64,000 nt of DNA from CAVVGZ01 sp963747965 (GTDB lineage: Bacteria; Chloroflexota; Anaerolineae; Anaerolineales; Anaerolineaceae): the NCBI GenBank assembly GCA_963747965.1, contig CAVVGZ010000008.1, forward strand, positions 310,001-374,000. The letters run 5' to 3'. The notes below the pieces were generated by a model. That model saw only the letters and a program-made list of their open reading frames with translations, was not told where the DNA came from and ran no database searches. Numbering within the stretch: position 1 is the first letter of the stretch; each line of letters begins with the position of its first letter. The position numbers and the translations under genes were made by a program. Shown here piece by piece: positions 27,685-36,320 of the stretch.

Positions 27685-28075
27685 TTATCCAAAAATAAGG
27701 TCCAGGCCTGGTTTATGGAACTTTTGGATTTCAATTGAATATCCGCCGGGGTCTTCACAGAAAAAGATTTCTGTCTCGGTTTCCGGATCAAATTTTGGCT
27801 CTCGGAGAATTTTGACATTCTTTCCCACTAAATAACCGTACCATTCATGAATATCATCCACTACCAGGGTAAGAAGCACCGCATTATCAGCTCTCGCCTT
27901 ATGGAAACCAATACTCCCGTCTACCACACCCATGAATGCAGAATGAGATATCTGAAAAATCTTTGCCCATCGTTGGTCTTCAATTAGTTTAAAACCCATG
28001 ACTTCCTGGTAAAAATCTGCAGCTATATTGTAAATCGGGATAATAGAAAAATGTAATCGCAGAATTTATTTTCAT
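27685..28075 (-). CDS. VOC/glyoxalase-like protein, frameshifted
   Basis: The long open frame begins only at MGFKLIEDQRWAKIF. Upstream, in the neighbouring frame, ATG 28075 opens MKINSAITFFYYPDLQYSC, the first beta-strand and helix of a vicinal-oxygen-chelate domain. The frames join at the A5 run 28011-28015 if one base is removed, giving RFYQEVMGFKLI. The whole is then about 129 residues with a typical C-terminal strand GYSIEIQKFHKPG. VOC proteins bind a metal and act in glyoxalase, dioxygenase or antibiotic-resistance reactions, and the activity cannot be read here. Confidence 0.72.
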
Positions 28076-28214
28076 AAATATCCTTCACCAAGTGTATATA
28101 TGATTGAAATAATATCATCTTCAGGCTCTTCATTTTCGATCATAAGGCATTACTTAACCCATGTTTGTATTTTGGAAAATAATATCCCGCATGAATTCAA
28201 GTAATTTTGTTTCG

Positions 28215-28244
28215 ATCCATCACCCTCCTTTATTGGTGATGGAT
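28215..28244 (-). terminator. Stem-loop after the arginine cluster
   Basis: ATCCATCACC and 28235-28244 pair perfectly around a 10-base loop, 44 bases past the stop of the last gene of the minus-strand cluster. The tail is A/C-rich rather than a U-tract, so this may be a transcript-end stabilising hairpin. Confidence 0.45.
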
Positions 28245-28287
28245 ACATGAACAAATAATTTATGTATTACACAAATTTCACACCAAA

Positions 28288-29148
28288 TTATAGGGGATCC
28301 CTGAGCAATGGATAAGTCATACAATGAGGTCCTCCACCTCCCCGTAAAATTTCCTCCATTTCAACCAGCAAAACATTAAGGCCCAACGTACGGAGACAGG
28401 CATTTATCTTATCATTATGCGCAGGAGAGATTACTTTTCCATTATCAATTGCAAAAATATTTCCTAATAATTGGAGCACCTGCTGCTTCGTCGTTTCAAT
28501 AATCTCCCATCCTTCCCGACGGATACGCCGAATAAATTCATCAGGCAATAGCTCCAAACAGGCAACACATATCTTATCTGCGACAACATTAAAGATCATG
28601 TCAAGGTGACAGTAATCCGGATCAAAATGGACCGGAATAACCTCAAAACCTTGTTCACCCATCAACCTCTGCACAATTTCGGCCCCTTTCTTTGAAGTCC
28701 TACCCGCCACTCCCAGCGCTATCGTTGAGGAATCCATATACACAAAATCTCCGCCCTCAAAAAATGTATCCTCTTCAGGGGTGATGATTTCCCAGACTGG
28801 TAAAAATTTTGCAATTTGTTCTCTGGCAGGCTTTATCTCCTGCCGCCGGAATTCCCACTTAAAATGACCTAGTAAAGCCCCGCATGGAGTAACAGTGCCA
28901 AGATCACGGGTGAATATTTGGTATGGCAATTCTATACGGGGTTCCAGAAAGACAATATCAACGCCAGCAGTATTCAGAATCGTACAAAATTCATCGTACT
29001 GGTGTTTTACGACGTCTAAATTGAGTGACACCCCGCTTTCAATATAATTTTTCGAAGTTTTATTCGAAGGCATCAGCCGATAGAAATCAGGTTTGCAAAG
29101 TAGGACACGTCGTAATTTACCAAAGCTGCTGTTCACATAATCTGTCAT
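28288..29148 (-). CDS. Arginine-deiminase/DDAH-family amidinohydrolase
   Basis: A 286-residue guanidino-modifying enzyme of the pentein fold. Landmarks are IFTRDLG (substrate guanidine region), TFFEGGDFVY (catalytic Glu/Asp pair), CHLDMIF (catalytic His) and a C-terminal RGGGGPHCMTYPL with the nucleophile Cys. The HCMT ending is ADI-like, while the length is that of DDAH (about 255-285) and lacks the helical insert of classical ADI (about 410). It should release citrulline from arginine or an N-methylated arginine, but other guanidino substrates are possible. It is the last gene of the ABC transporter/OTC cluster, just downstream of OTC. Confidence 0.85.
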   Translation of the reverse strand: MTDYVNSSFGKLRRVLLCKPDFYRLMPSNKTSKNYIESGVSLNLDVVKHQYDEFCTILNTAGVDIVFLEPRIELPYQIFTRDLGTVTPCGALLGHFKWEFRRQEIKPAREQIAKFLPVWEIITPEEDTFFEGGDFVYMDSSTIALGVAGRTSKKGAEIVQRLMGEQGFEVIPVHFDPDYCHLDMIFNVVADKICVACLELLPDEFIRRIRREGWEIIETTKQQVLQLLGNIFAIDNGKVISPAHNDKINACLRTLGLNVLLVEMEEILRGGGGPHCMTYPLLRDPL

Positions 29149-29168
29149 GACGGTTTCTTTTTCAGAAT

Positions 29169-30110
29169 TTATCCCAAAAGAAGGCAGAGTACTGCCATTT
29201 CTGTATGCATCCGGTTTTCTGCCTGGTCAAAAACTACCGAGTTTGGTCCCTCAATAATCTCATCAGTCATCTCTTCTCCACGATAACCTGGCAAGCAGTG
29301 CATGAAGATATAATCTGGTTTTGCATTTTTAACGGATTCGGAATTTATTTGGAATGGGGAAAAATCCGATATTCGCTGTTCTTTTGATTTCTCTGGTCCG
29401 CCCATGGAATGGAATGTATTGGCATAAATCACATCTGCCCCTTCAAGGGCTTCTTCCAGTTTATTTGTGAACACAATTTTGGATCCTCCCATTGCAGCCA
29501 GTTCTTGGGCGCCCAGTAATGCCCGCTGGTAGGGTTCGTAGCCTTCAGGTTTAGCCACAAAGATATCCATGCCAAACATGGCAGATCCGATCATGAGGGA
29601 ATGAAAGACGTTCCAGATATCCCCGACATATGCCACCTTTAAACCCTTCCAGGTTCCCTTCTTTTCCTTGATGGTCAGGAGATCTGCCAGGCCCTGGCAC
29701 GGATGGAATTGGTCCGTAAGGGCGTTGATCACCGGGTGTTTCATATAATTAGCAAATTCTTCAACAATTTCCTGCCCAAAAGTACGGATGAACAACAAAT
29801 GGCAATACCGGTCGATTACCCGGGCTGTATCCTTAATGGGCTCACCGCGTGAGAGCTGCATCTCATCCGGACGCATATAAAGGCTGGTAATTCTTAAATG
29901 AGTACAGGCAGCCTGAAAGGATACCCGGGTTCGGGTGGATTTTTTTTCAAATACCATCGCTGCGATATTCCCGCTTAAATCCGGCAATTTAGTCCCCCTA
30001 AGAATATCCCGTTTTAATTCCGCTGCAGTATTGATAATGAATTCAACTTCTTCCGGGGTGTAATCCAGAAGAGTAAGAAAATCTTTTCCGGTGAAATTTT
30101 CTTTTTTCAT
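29169..30110 (-). CDS. argF: Ornithine carbamoyltransferase family
   Basis: A 313-residue carbamoyltransferase with the carbamoyl-phosphate site STRTR (residues 58-62), HPCQGLAD and HCLPGYRGEE containing the catalytic Cys. The SMG loop that contacts ornithine in OTC is present (NTFHSMGGPEKSKEQR) but the segment before it differs from the usual DVWxSMG, so the side-chain specificity should be treated with care. The start ATG 30110 follows AGAGGAATA. The longer frame from 30242 would run into the ATPase gene. Beside a citrulline-forming hydrolase, the catabolic direction (citrulline to ornithine plus carbamoyl phosphate) is plausible. No carbamate kinase gene is in the window. Confidence 0.88.
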   Translation of the reverse strand: MKKENFTGKDFLTLLDYTPEEVEFIINTAAELKRDILRGTKLPDLSGNIAAMVFEKKSTRTRVSFQAACTHLRITSLYMRPDEMQLSRGEPIKDTARVIDRYCHLLFIRTFGQEIVEEFANYMKHPVINALTDQFHPCQGLADLLTIKEKKGTWKGLKVAYVGDIWNVFHSLMIGSAMFGMDIFVAKPEGYEPYQRALLGAQELAAMGGSKIVFTNKLEEALEGADVIYANTFHSMGGPEKSKEQRISDFSPFQINSESVKNAKPDYIFMHCLPGYRGEEMTDEIIEGPNSVVFDQAENRMHTEMAVLCLLLG

Positions 30111-30150
30111 TATTCCTCTTATAAATTTCCAGGCTACCTTAAATTCAGAT

Positions 30151-30906
30151 TTACAATATTTTCCCCAAGAAATCCTGAGTCCTGATATGTTTTGGATTAT
30201 CGAATAAGAGTTCTGGTGATCCTTCTTCAATGATTTCACCACCCACCAACACCATTACTCGAGTGGATGCCTCTCTAATGAAACCCATTTCATGACTGAC
30301 TACAACCATGGTCATACCATCCTTTGCAAGCGTAAGCATGACGTCCAACACCTCCCTAATCATTTCAGGGTCAAGTGCAGATGTGGGTTCATCAAAGAAC
30401 ATGATCTTAGGTTGCATTGCCAGAGCACGTGCTATGGCTACTCGCTGCTGCTGCCCACCTGAAAGCTGGTCAGGATAAACATTTGCCTTCTCAGAAACGC
30501 CAACTTTTATTAACAACTGCATGGCACGGTCTTCTGACTCTCTTTTATTCAGTTTTCGAACTTTCATAGGGGCAAGAATTATGTTTTCTAAGGCGGTTAG
30601 ATGGGGAAAAAGGGCAAAATTTTGAAACACCATCCCAATCTCTGTTCTGATTTTATTTAGATTAACTCTTGGATCGGTAATCTCCGTCCCTTCAATATAT
30701 ATTTTCCCGGAAGAGGGTTCTTCCAACCTGTTCAGGCAGCGAAGAAAGGTGCTTTTCCCTCCACCTGATGGACCCATGACAGCGACAACCTCGCTTTGTG
30801 TGATTTTGGTTGAAATCCCTTTTAGGACATGTAGTTTTCCAAAATATTTGTGTAAATCCTGGACTTCAATCATGTTCATATTTTGTTTTTCCATAATGGA
30901 CTCCAA
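30151..30906 (-). CDS. Polar amino-acid ABC transporter ATPase
   Basis: A 251-residue GlnQ/HisP/AapP-type ATPase: Walker A GPSGGGKST, Q-loop VFQNFALFPH, signature LSGGQQQR, Walker B IMFFDEPTSALDP and the H-loop VVVSHEMGF. It powers import by the two permeases encoded just upstream. The gap to the permease gene is 15 bases. An internal start at MNMIEVQDLHKYFGK is possible. Confidence 0.95.
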   Translation of the reverse strand: MESIMEKQNMNMIEVQDLHKYFGKLHVLKGISTKITQSEVVAVMGPSGGGKSTFLRCLNRLEEPSSGKIYIEGTEITDPRVNLNKIRTEIGMVFQNFALFPHLTALENIILAPMKVRKLNKRESEDRAMQLLIKVGVSEKANVYPDQLSGGQQQRVAIARALAMQPKIMFFDEPTSALDPEMIREVLDVMLTLAKDGMTMVVVSHEMGFIREASTRVMVLVGGEIIEEGSPELLFDNPKHIRTQDFLGKIL

Positions 30907-30921
30907 AGCAGGGAATAACCC

Positions 30922-31921
30922 TTATACTTGTTTTCTCTGCTTCATTCTAAACTCTAAATATCCTGTAAATCTCGTAAGGGGAAGAATGATGGCAATATAG
31001 ATAACTGTACCAGCAATCAAGGGTGTTGGATTTGCTTTTCCTGCCATTGCAACCTGGGATGCCTTTAATAACTCCACCAGTGCCACAACTGAACAAACGG
31101 CTGTATCTTTTAAGGTCCCAATCCAACTATTCGCAAGCGGAGGGATAACTATCCGGAATGTTTGGGGCAAAATCACATATTGCATCGTCTGGGCAGATGA
31201 TAAACCTAGCGCGCGTGCTGCTTCGATTTGTGACACATGGATCGATTCAATGCCGGAACGGAAAATTTCGCTGGTTACAGCTCCTGCTGCGAAAGAAAGT
31301 ACCAGGATAGCGGAAGTATAAGCATCTAACAGAATATTTAGAGCAGGTAATCCATAATAAATAAATAATAAAAATACAATGATTGGCATTGCCCGAAAGA
31401 AATTAACATAGGCAATAATTATGGTATTCAAAATGCGATTATTAAACCGGCGTAACACAGCTAAGAATAACCCTATAGCTGTACCAAAACAAATAGAAAT
31501 AATTGCCAACCGGATAGTCATTCCCAGCCCTACAATTAATTTTGACCATTCGCCTTCCATAATCTCAAAATTTAAAGAATACCGATCCTAAATCATTAAA
31601 ATCAGCCCCGGAATAAAAAAACAAAAAAGCTCCAATGGTAACAAAAATTAATCCTGCAGCGAAAACTTGCAGCCATATTGGTTTTTCCCTGTCGGCTAGA
31701 ATATTAGCCACCCAGGAAAATAAAAATGCTGCAAAAATATACAGCGGTATTATTCCGTATAAGTTTGGTTTTCCACGTTCAGGAAGTAAAAATATTGCAA
31801 ATATTATGAGGAATAAAAATGATCCAATTACAAATTCATACCGTCTGTACCAGGGCAAGTGTCTGGTATATGGGAATAGAGAATAGTCATTGAAAAATGG
31901 AGCAATTCGTTTATTTCGCAT
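30922..31921 (-). CDS. Amino-acid ABC permease 2, N-terminal extension, frameshifted
   Basis: The first frame (from 31921) encodes about 118 residues with three hydrophobic segments and ends SGADFNDLGSVFFKF. The second frame, four bases on, encodes a complete His/Glu/Gln/Arg-type permease domain starting EGEWSKLIVGLGMTIRLAI and containing the EAA loop EAARALGLSSAQTMQYVILP. Permease 1 beside it has both parts in one chain, with FFNFASMRAYW at the equivalent joint. Removing one base of A4 31567-31570 gives FFKFEIMEGEW, restoring a protein of about 332 residues. A genuine split into two proteins is the alternative. AapQ/AapM and BztB/BztC permeases also carry N-terminal extensions. Confidence 0.82.
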
Positions 31922-31957
31922 TTTTTACTCTTGCTAAATGATAGCAAAACATATTTA

Positions 31958-33013
31958 TTACAGACTCCCTTTTCTTGACCATTTACCAAATTTCTTTTCA
32001 AGACGATTGGATAGGATTACAAAAGGAGAAATGACGATTAAGTAAATCATCGCCACAGAGAAAAGTGGTGTTACCGACTTAACCAGCCGGTTTAATTGCC
32101 TCGCACGATGCATGAGTTCTGGGACAGCAACGACTGAGGAAATTGCTGTTGATTTTAATAATTCAACCATAAGACTGGTTAATGGAGGAATGACAACCCG
32201 GATTGCCTGTGGCAATATCACCCAGCGCATAGTTTGAATTCCGGTCAATCCCAAAGCGCGTGATGCCTCTATCTGTGTGCGGTGGATTGATTCTATTCCG
32301 GAGCGGAACACCTCTGAGGAATAAGCTCCGTATAGTAGCGAAAGTGCTACGGTTGCTGCAGTCAAAGGGCCTAATTCAATGCCAATGTAAGGTAATGCAT
32401 AATAAACGACAACAACTAGAACAATATCTGGAATCGAACGGAATAAATCTATGAAGCCAATAATGAGTCCATTAATGATTCGATTATTGAATGATCGAAA
32501 AACTGCCAGGATAATCCCAACGATTGGACTGATAATAAATGTTGTCAGGGCTAGTTGAAATGTAACCCCTAATGCTTGAAAAAGCACATGCCAATAAGCC
32601 CGCATTGAAGCAAAGTTGAAGAATTGCTGGTTCAATAATTTCCAATTAGCTCCAGAATACCGATAAAATAACCATCCACTTGTAAACAATAATAGGATTA
32701 CTGCGAAACTCTTTATCCATTCACTTTTATTTCGGTCAGTTAGAATATTTAGTAACCAGCCAATAGATAAAACCACGAAAAGGATAATCAGGATTTGGTT
32801 TACCCCGGTCGGGACACCGTTTTCTGGCAGGATAAACAAAGAATAAAGAATGAGCAGAATTAAGGAAGTAACGACAAACCAATAACTCCGAATCCATAGC
32901 AGGATAAAAATTGGCGTATCATTATAATAATTGCTTGAAGTTTCCGCTTTATTCATCCACTGATTTTCCTTCATGCATAAAAATTGGTCGCCCAAAGAAC
33001 TTTGGGCGACCAA
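31958..33013 (-). CDS. Amino-acid ABC permease 1 with extra N-terminal membrane domain
   Basis: A protein of about 330-350 residues. Residues up to about 125 form an additional three-segment membrane domain (FVVTSLILLILYSLFILPE and following). The permease domain then has EASRALGLTGIQTMRWVILP as its EAA loop, the contact for the ATPase. The likely translation start is ATG near 32956 (MNKAETSSNYYND) or slightly upstream, because GAAGGAAAATC precedes it; the open frame begins at 33013. It is separated from the binding-protein gene by a hairpin. Confidence 0.88.
   Translation of the reverse strand: MVAQSSLGDQFLCMKENQWMNKAETSSNYYNDTPIFILLWIRSYWFVVTSLILLILYSLFILPENGVPTGVNQILIILFVVLSIGWLLNILTDRNKSEWIKSFAVILLLFTSGWLFYRYSGANWKLLNQQFFNFASMRAYWHVLFQALGVTFQLALTTFIISPIVGIILAVFRSFNNRIINGLIIGFIDLFRSIPDIVLVVVVYYALPYIGIELGPLTAATVALSLLYGAYSSEVFRSGIESIHRTQIEASRALGLTGIQTMRWVILPQAIRVVIPPLTSLMVELLKSTAISSVVAVPELMHRARQLNRLVKSVTPLFSVAMIYLIVISPFVILSNRLEKKFGKWSRKGSL
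32986..33011 (-). terminator. Intra-operon hairpin between binding protein and permease genes
   Basis: GGTCGCCCAAAG and 33000-33011 form a perfect 12-bp stem with a two-base loop. On the transcribed strand it is followed by AATTTTT. It lies just after the binding-protein stop, where partial termination or 3'-end protection typically gives more binding protein than permease. Confidence 0.8.
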
Positions 33014-33019
33014 AAATAT

Positions 33020-33874
33020 TTATTTATCCGGAACGTAAGGGGCGTCGTCAAATAATTTATTAACTACACTATCTTCTCCCGGAGGTGCTCCAAAGTACGT
33101 TTCATAAATTTCTGCAAGTCTTCCGCTTTGCTTTAATTCCCTTTGACATTTGTTATATTCCTCCATGAGAGGATCTCCTGGTCTAAATGCGGATGCTTGC
33201 ATATATCCTTCTCCTAGTTCAAACCCTAGTTCAAGATTAGGATAATCTTTTACATAAAAAACAATACCTGGTGCATCACCTAGCCCACCATCAATGCGGC
33301 CGGCTTCTACATCCAGCCAGACTTCAGAAAGGGTATCGTAGGTTTTTATTTCATACGGTCCATATTTATCCACATTATCCTGCAACCATTCTATTGCAGC
33401 AGAACCTGTATCAGCGCCAAGTACCTTACCTTTCATATCTTCAAGACTTTTCAGTTGAGCACCTTTTTTGATCATTACACCTGTGTCTGCTTCCATGTAA
33501 GGATCAGCAAAATCCATACTTACATCACGTTCTTGGGTCGCAAAAATTTGACCGGAAGCAATGTCCCATTTTCCAGCTAGCAACCCTGTAAAAATACCTG
33601 TCCAGTTGACGTCATACCATTCAACACGAGCACCCATACATTCCCCAATTTCATTGATCATGTCTGGTTCAATGCCAATAAGGGGTTTGTTGGGATCGCC
33701 ATCAGTATAATATGCAAATGGTGGGCCTCCACTGACTGACTGACCAATACGAATGACCTTTTCAACTGGTTCTGGAGTTGCCGTAATAACTATAACCTCG
33801 GGTTGTGCTGGAGCACATCCAACTAACCCAATAAGAAACACCAACACTATTGTTAACGAAAGAAGTTGTTTCAT
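33020..33874 (-). CDS. Amino-acid-binding lipoprotein (family 3 solute-binding protein)
   Basis: A 284-residue lipoprotein: signal peptide MKQLLSLTIVLVFLIGLVGC with the lipidated Cys at residue 20, a short linker, then the bilobed domain. Landmarks are GIEPDMINEIGECMG, the first crossover, and YMEADTGVMIKKG. Ligand-binding Arg/Asp positions cannot be assigned safely, so arginine or another polar amino acid is only suggested by the downstream OTC and amidinohydrolase genes. The protein captures substrate outside the membrane for the two permeases. Confidence 0.92.
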   Translation of the reverse strand: MKQLLSLTIVLVFLIGLVGCAPAQPEVIVITATPEPVEKVIRIGQSVSGGPPFAYYTDGDPNKPLIGIEPDMINEIGECMGARVEWYDVNWTGIFTGLLAGKWDIASGQIFATQERDVSMDFADPYMEADTGVMIKKGAQLKSLEDMKGKVLGADTGSAAIEWLQDNVDKYGPYEIKTYDTLSEVWLDVEAGRIDGGLGDAPGIVFYVKDYPNLELGFELGEGYMQASAFRPGDPLMEEYNKCQRELKQSGRLAEIYETYFGAPPGEDSVVNKLFDDAPYVPDK

Positions 33875-34071
33875 AATCTATTCTCCATTTGTTATTCTCA
33901 CCATTTTCTATTAATGATTCACAATTGGGTGGATAGTTTTTTTATCTTCCAATAAGTTATCCTTTCTGGGAATTGCATCTCCCTTGGTAAAAAAACAGGA
34001 AAATCCTTTTTGGACCATATCAAGTCGGGTAGAGTCACAAAAATCCCTGAGTAATCCTTTCCACTACCCGG

Positions 34072-34857
34072 TTATTTCGCGCCATTCCAACCCAAACGAG
34101 CTGAAATTCGAACAGACACATCAATCACTAACCGGATCAGCTCATCCTTACGCTGCGTATTGAAGCGGGTTGTGGGTGTGGTGACCGTAATTCCAGCAAT
34201 TACCTTTCCGGTATGGTCGCGTACCGGTGCCCCTACTGCGCATACTCCAATCTCAAAATCTTCTTCATCCACCGCATATCCCTGCTCCTGGATATCCTTG
34301 AGAACCTCCCGCAATTCATCCCTATCAACAATCGTATTTGGAGTATAAGGAGTCAAAGTCATGGTTTGGATCAATTGTTCTCGTTCTTCCAAGGGTAAAT
34401 TAGCCAGTAATAGTTTTGGTGAGACGCCAACATGCAATGGCAAAATTTGACCAATGGGAACCGCAACCTGCAAACTGTAATGGCCTTGATAACTATCCAA
34501 ACAGATAGCATTCCCGTGATTCATCACCAGTAACGAGACTGTGTCCCCTGTCATTTGGGCAAGCTCGATTAAGAATGGCTTCGCAACTTTTGGAAGTTCA
34601 GTTTTCCCATGCACACTTTCGGCTAACTGGAGAATTTTGAGGCTTAATTGGAAATTATTCTGCCCGTCTGCCTCTACATAACCACGCTGTTCCAGGGTCT
34701 TTAAAATCCGAAATATTCGGGTGCGGTTAATTCCGGTTTGATTAGCTAGTTTTCCGGGTTTGATAGGAGCATTGCCATTGAATTGGAATGCTTCAATGAT
34801 ATCGACGGCTGTATTGAGTACATCAATTGAATACCGGTCCCGGTCCATACAGAGCAC
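34072..34857 (-). CDS. IclR-family transcriptional regulator
   Basis: A 261-residue regulator. The N-terminal winged helix-turn-helix (GKLANQTGINRTRIFRILKT) is followed by the IclR effector domain with LLVMNHGNAICLDSY and YAVDEEDFEIGVCAVGAPV. GTG 34857 has AAGG seven bases upstream; ATG 34848 is also possible. It lies 197 bases upstream of the transporter gene, on the same strand, so it is the obvious candidate regulator of the amino-acid cluster. The effector may be the imported compound. Confidence 0.92.
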   Translation of the reverse strand: MLCMDRDRYSIDVLNTAVDIIEAFQFNGNAPIKPGKLANQTGINRTRIFRILKTLEQRGYVEADGQNNFQLSLKILQLAESVHGKTELPKVAKPFLIELAQMTGDTVSLLVMNHGNAICLDSYQGHYSLQVAVPIGQILPLHVGVSPKLLLANLPLEEREQLIQTMTLTPYTPNTIVDRDELREVLKDIQEQGYAVDEEDFEIGVCAVGAPVRDHTGKVIAGITVTTPTTRFNTQRKDELIRLVIDVSVRISARLGWNGAK

Positions 34858-35360
34858 TTTTGTACCTTATTGCCACTATATTGGATAAAGGGGAATCCCA
34901 AATACCGATAAATTTGTTTATTCAATAAACTATTTGTTTACTTATTGATCATTATAGGTATATTCAAAACCAAAGTCAATAAGTTAACCAAAATAATGAT
35001 GAGCAAAATAATGATTGTGAAACGTTAGCAAAGGTGGAATGATTTCATACAACCCTTCCAAGTAACACCTCCAATTTCTCTCAGTCCTTTCTTCTTTACC
35101 AGCCAGTTTTGTGACTCCCATCTTTCGATATAATAAATAACCTTTTCCAACAAAAAGACCGTTGCATAAGTTGACGGAACAGTGAAGAATGGTGCATGAA
35201 TCCTTATGGCATAGACTTGTCAATAAGCAATTTGTGTATCTTCCGCTCGCCTGTTCAGGATCGATTGGTATGGTAGAGCAGGTTTGTAATCCATTCAGAT
35301 CACATTTTAAGGAGAATTCGGTTAAAATAAAATCAGAAGGTATAAATCAAGGAGGTTGCC
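34858..35360. other. Intergenic region upstream of the IclR gene
   Basis: About 500 bases of AT-rich DNA between divergent genes. Small open frames on both strands (79 codons minus, 68 codons plus) lack ribosome sites and recognisable sequence. It contains the palindrome at 34916-34930. Nothing else could be supported. Confidence 0.6.
34916..34930. promoter_or_regulatory. Inverted repeat GTTTATT-C-AATAAAC, candidate IclR operator
   Basis: A perfect 7-bp inverted repeat with a one-base centre, about 60 bases before the IclR start. IclR proteins often bind palindromes of this size at their own promoter. AT-rich composition makes chance occurrence possible. Confidence 0.35.
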
Positions 35361-35553
35361 ATGCAAAAATTTGCTGTTGTTTACCGCTGGGGTGACCGCA
35401 TGCATCAGCAAGTTGGCCAGCTTGAGTTCGAGATGGATGAAACCCAGCCGGGAAACATCTTGAAAGCTGGCAGAAGAAAAAGCCAAAGAATTGATTAAGA
35501 CCGAGAAGAAAATTAAAGAATTCAAAATCATTTCGTGTTATCCTGTTAAATAG
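35361..35553 (+). CDS. Small protein of unknown function, frameshifted
   Basis: A strong ribosome site, AAGGAGG six bases before ATG 35361, opens MQKFAVVYRWGDRMHQQVGQ. The frame stops after 45 codons, but the neighbouring frame continues naturally with LKLAEEKAKELIKTEKKIKE and ends at 35553. Removing one A from 35463-35465 gives a 63-residue protein with a beta-strand start and a charged C-terminal helix. I do not recognise the family. The gene lies 140 bases before bacterioferritin and could share its transcript. Confidence 0.55.
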
Positions 35554-35693
35554 CACCTGCTGATAAGCAGCCGCTTTTTGCGACTGTAAGGTCAGATTTC
35601 TACTGGTTATGCTTATTACTCCCTCCCTGGCAGCTGATTAATATCGAATAGGTTAGCCACCATGAAGGGTCAAATCATCAATCGGAGGTAAAT

Positions 35694-36161
35694 ATGAAAG
35701 GAAATGAGATTGTTTTGGAAAGACTCAATGTATTGCTGGCAGATGAACTGACCGCCATCAACCAGTACATTGTGCATTCAGAAATGTGCGCCGACTGGGG
35801 TTATGACAAGCTGCACAAAACCATTGAAAAACGGGCTATCGAAGAGATGGGTCATGCAGAAAAACTCATCGGACGCATCCTTTTCCTGGAGGGCATCCCG
35901 GTTGTCAGCAGCCTGAACAAGATCCATATCGGCAAGGATGTTTTTACCCAGTTCCAAAACGACGCCAACGCCGAGTATGGCGCCCAAAAAATGTATAACG
36001 ATTCCATCCAGCTCGCTTTTGACCTTAAAGACAATGTCACCAAGGATCTGCTGGAAGATAATCTTAAGGATGAGGAAGCCCATATCGACTGGATAGAATC
36101 ACAGATGGATCAGGTTGAGCAGATGGGCATCCAGAACTACCTGGTGGAGCAAATCGGCTGA
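35694..36161 (+). CDS. bfr: Bacterioferritin
   Basis: A 155-residue ferritin-like four-helix protein that oxidises and stores iron in a 24-mer. Di-iron ligands are E18, E51, H54, E94 (region EYGAQKMY), E127 and H130 (DEEAHIDWIE). M52 is the expected haem-binding Met at the subunit interface. The start is ATG 35694 with GGAGGTAAAT upstream. It suggests iron storage or protection from oxygen stress in an otherwise anaerobic gene set. Confidence 0.96.
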   Translation: MKGNEIVLERLNVLLADELTAINQYIVHSEMCADWGYDKLHKTIEKRAIEEMGHAEKLIGRILFLEGIPVVSSLNKIHIGKDVFTQFQNDANAEYGAQKMYNDSIQLAFDLKDNVTKDLLEDNLKDEEAHIDWIESQMDQVEQMGIQNYLVEQIG

Positions 36162-36243
36162 TCCCTGGGGGTAAATATCGCCGGGTAAATATCCGGAAAT
36201 ACCCGGTATATTCCCCTGTGAATTCATAGTACAAATGCATTAA

Positions 36244-36275
36244 TTCCCCCCGCATTTATTACCTGCCGGGGGGAA
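36244..36275 (+). terminator. GC-rich stem-loop after bfr
   Basis: TTCCCCCC and GGGGGGAA (36268-36275) can pair around a 16-base loop, 80 bases after the bfr stop and before the DUF362 gene. It has no U-tract, so the call is tentative. Confidence 0.4.
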
Positions 36276-36320
36276 GCAATCTTAATTCTTAATAAAATTC
36301 TTTTGAGAGGATACCGGAAT

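Noticed and set aside
34984..35223. 79-codon minus-strand frame upstream of the IclR gene
   Set aside because: No ribosome site and no recognisable sequence.
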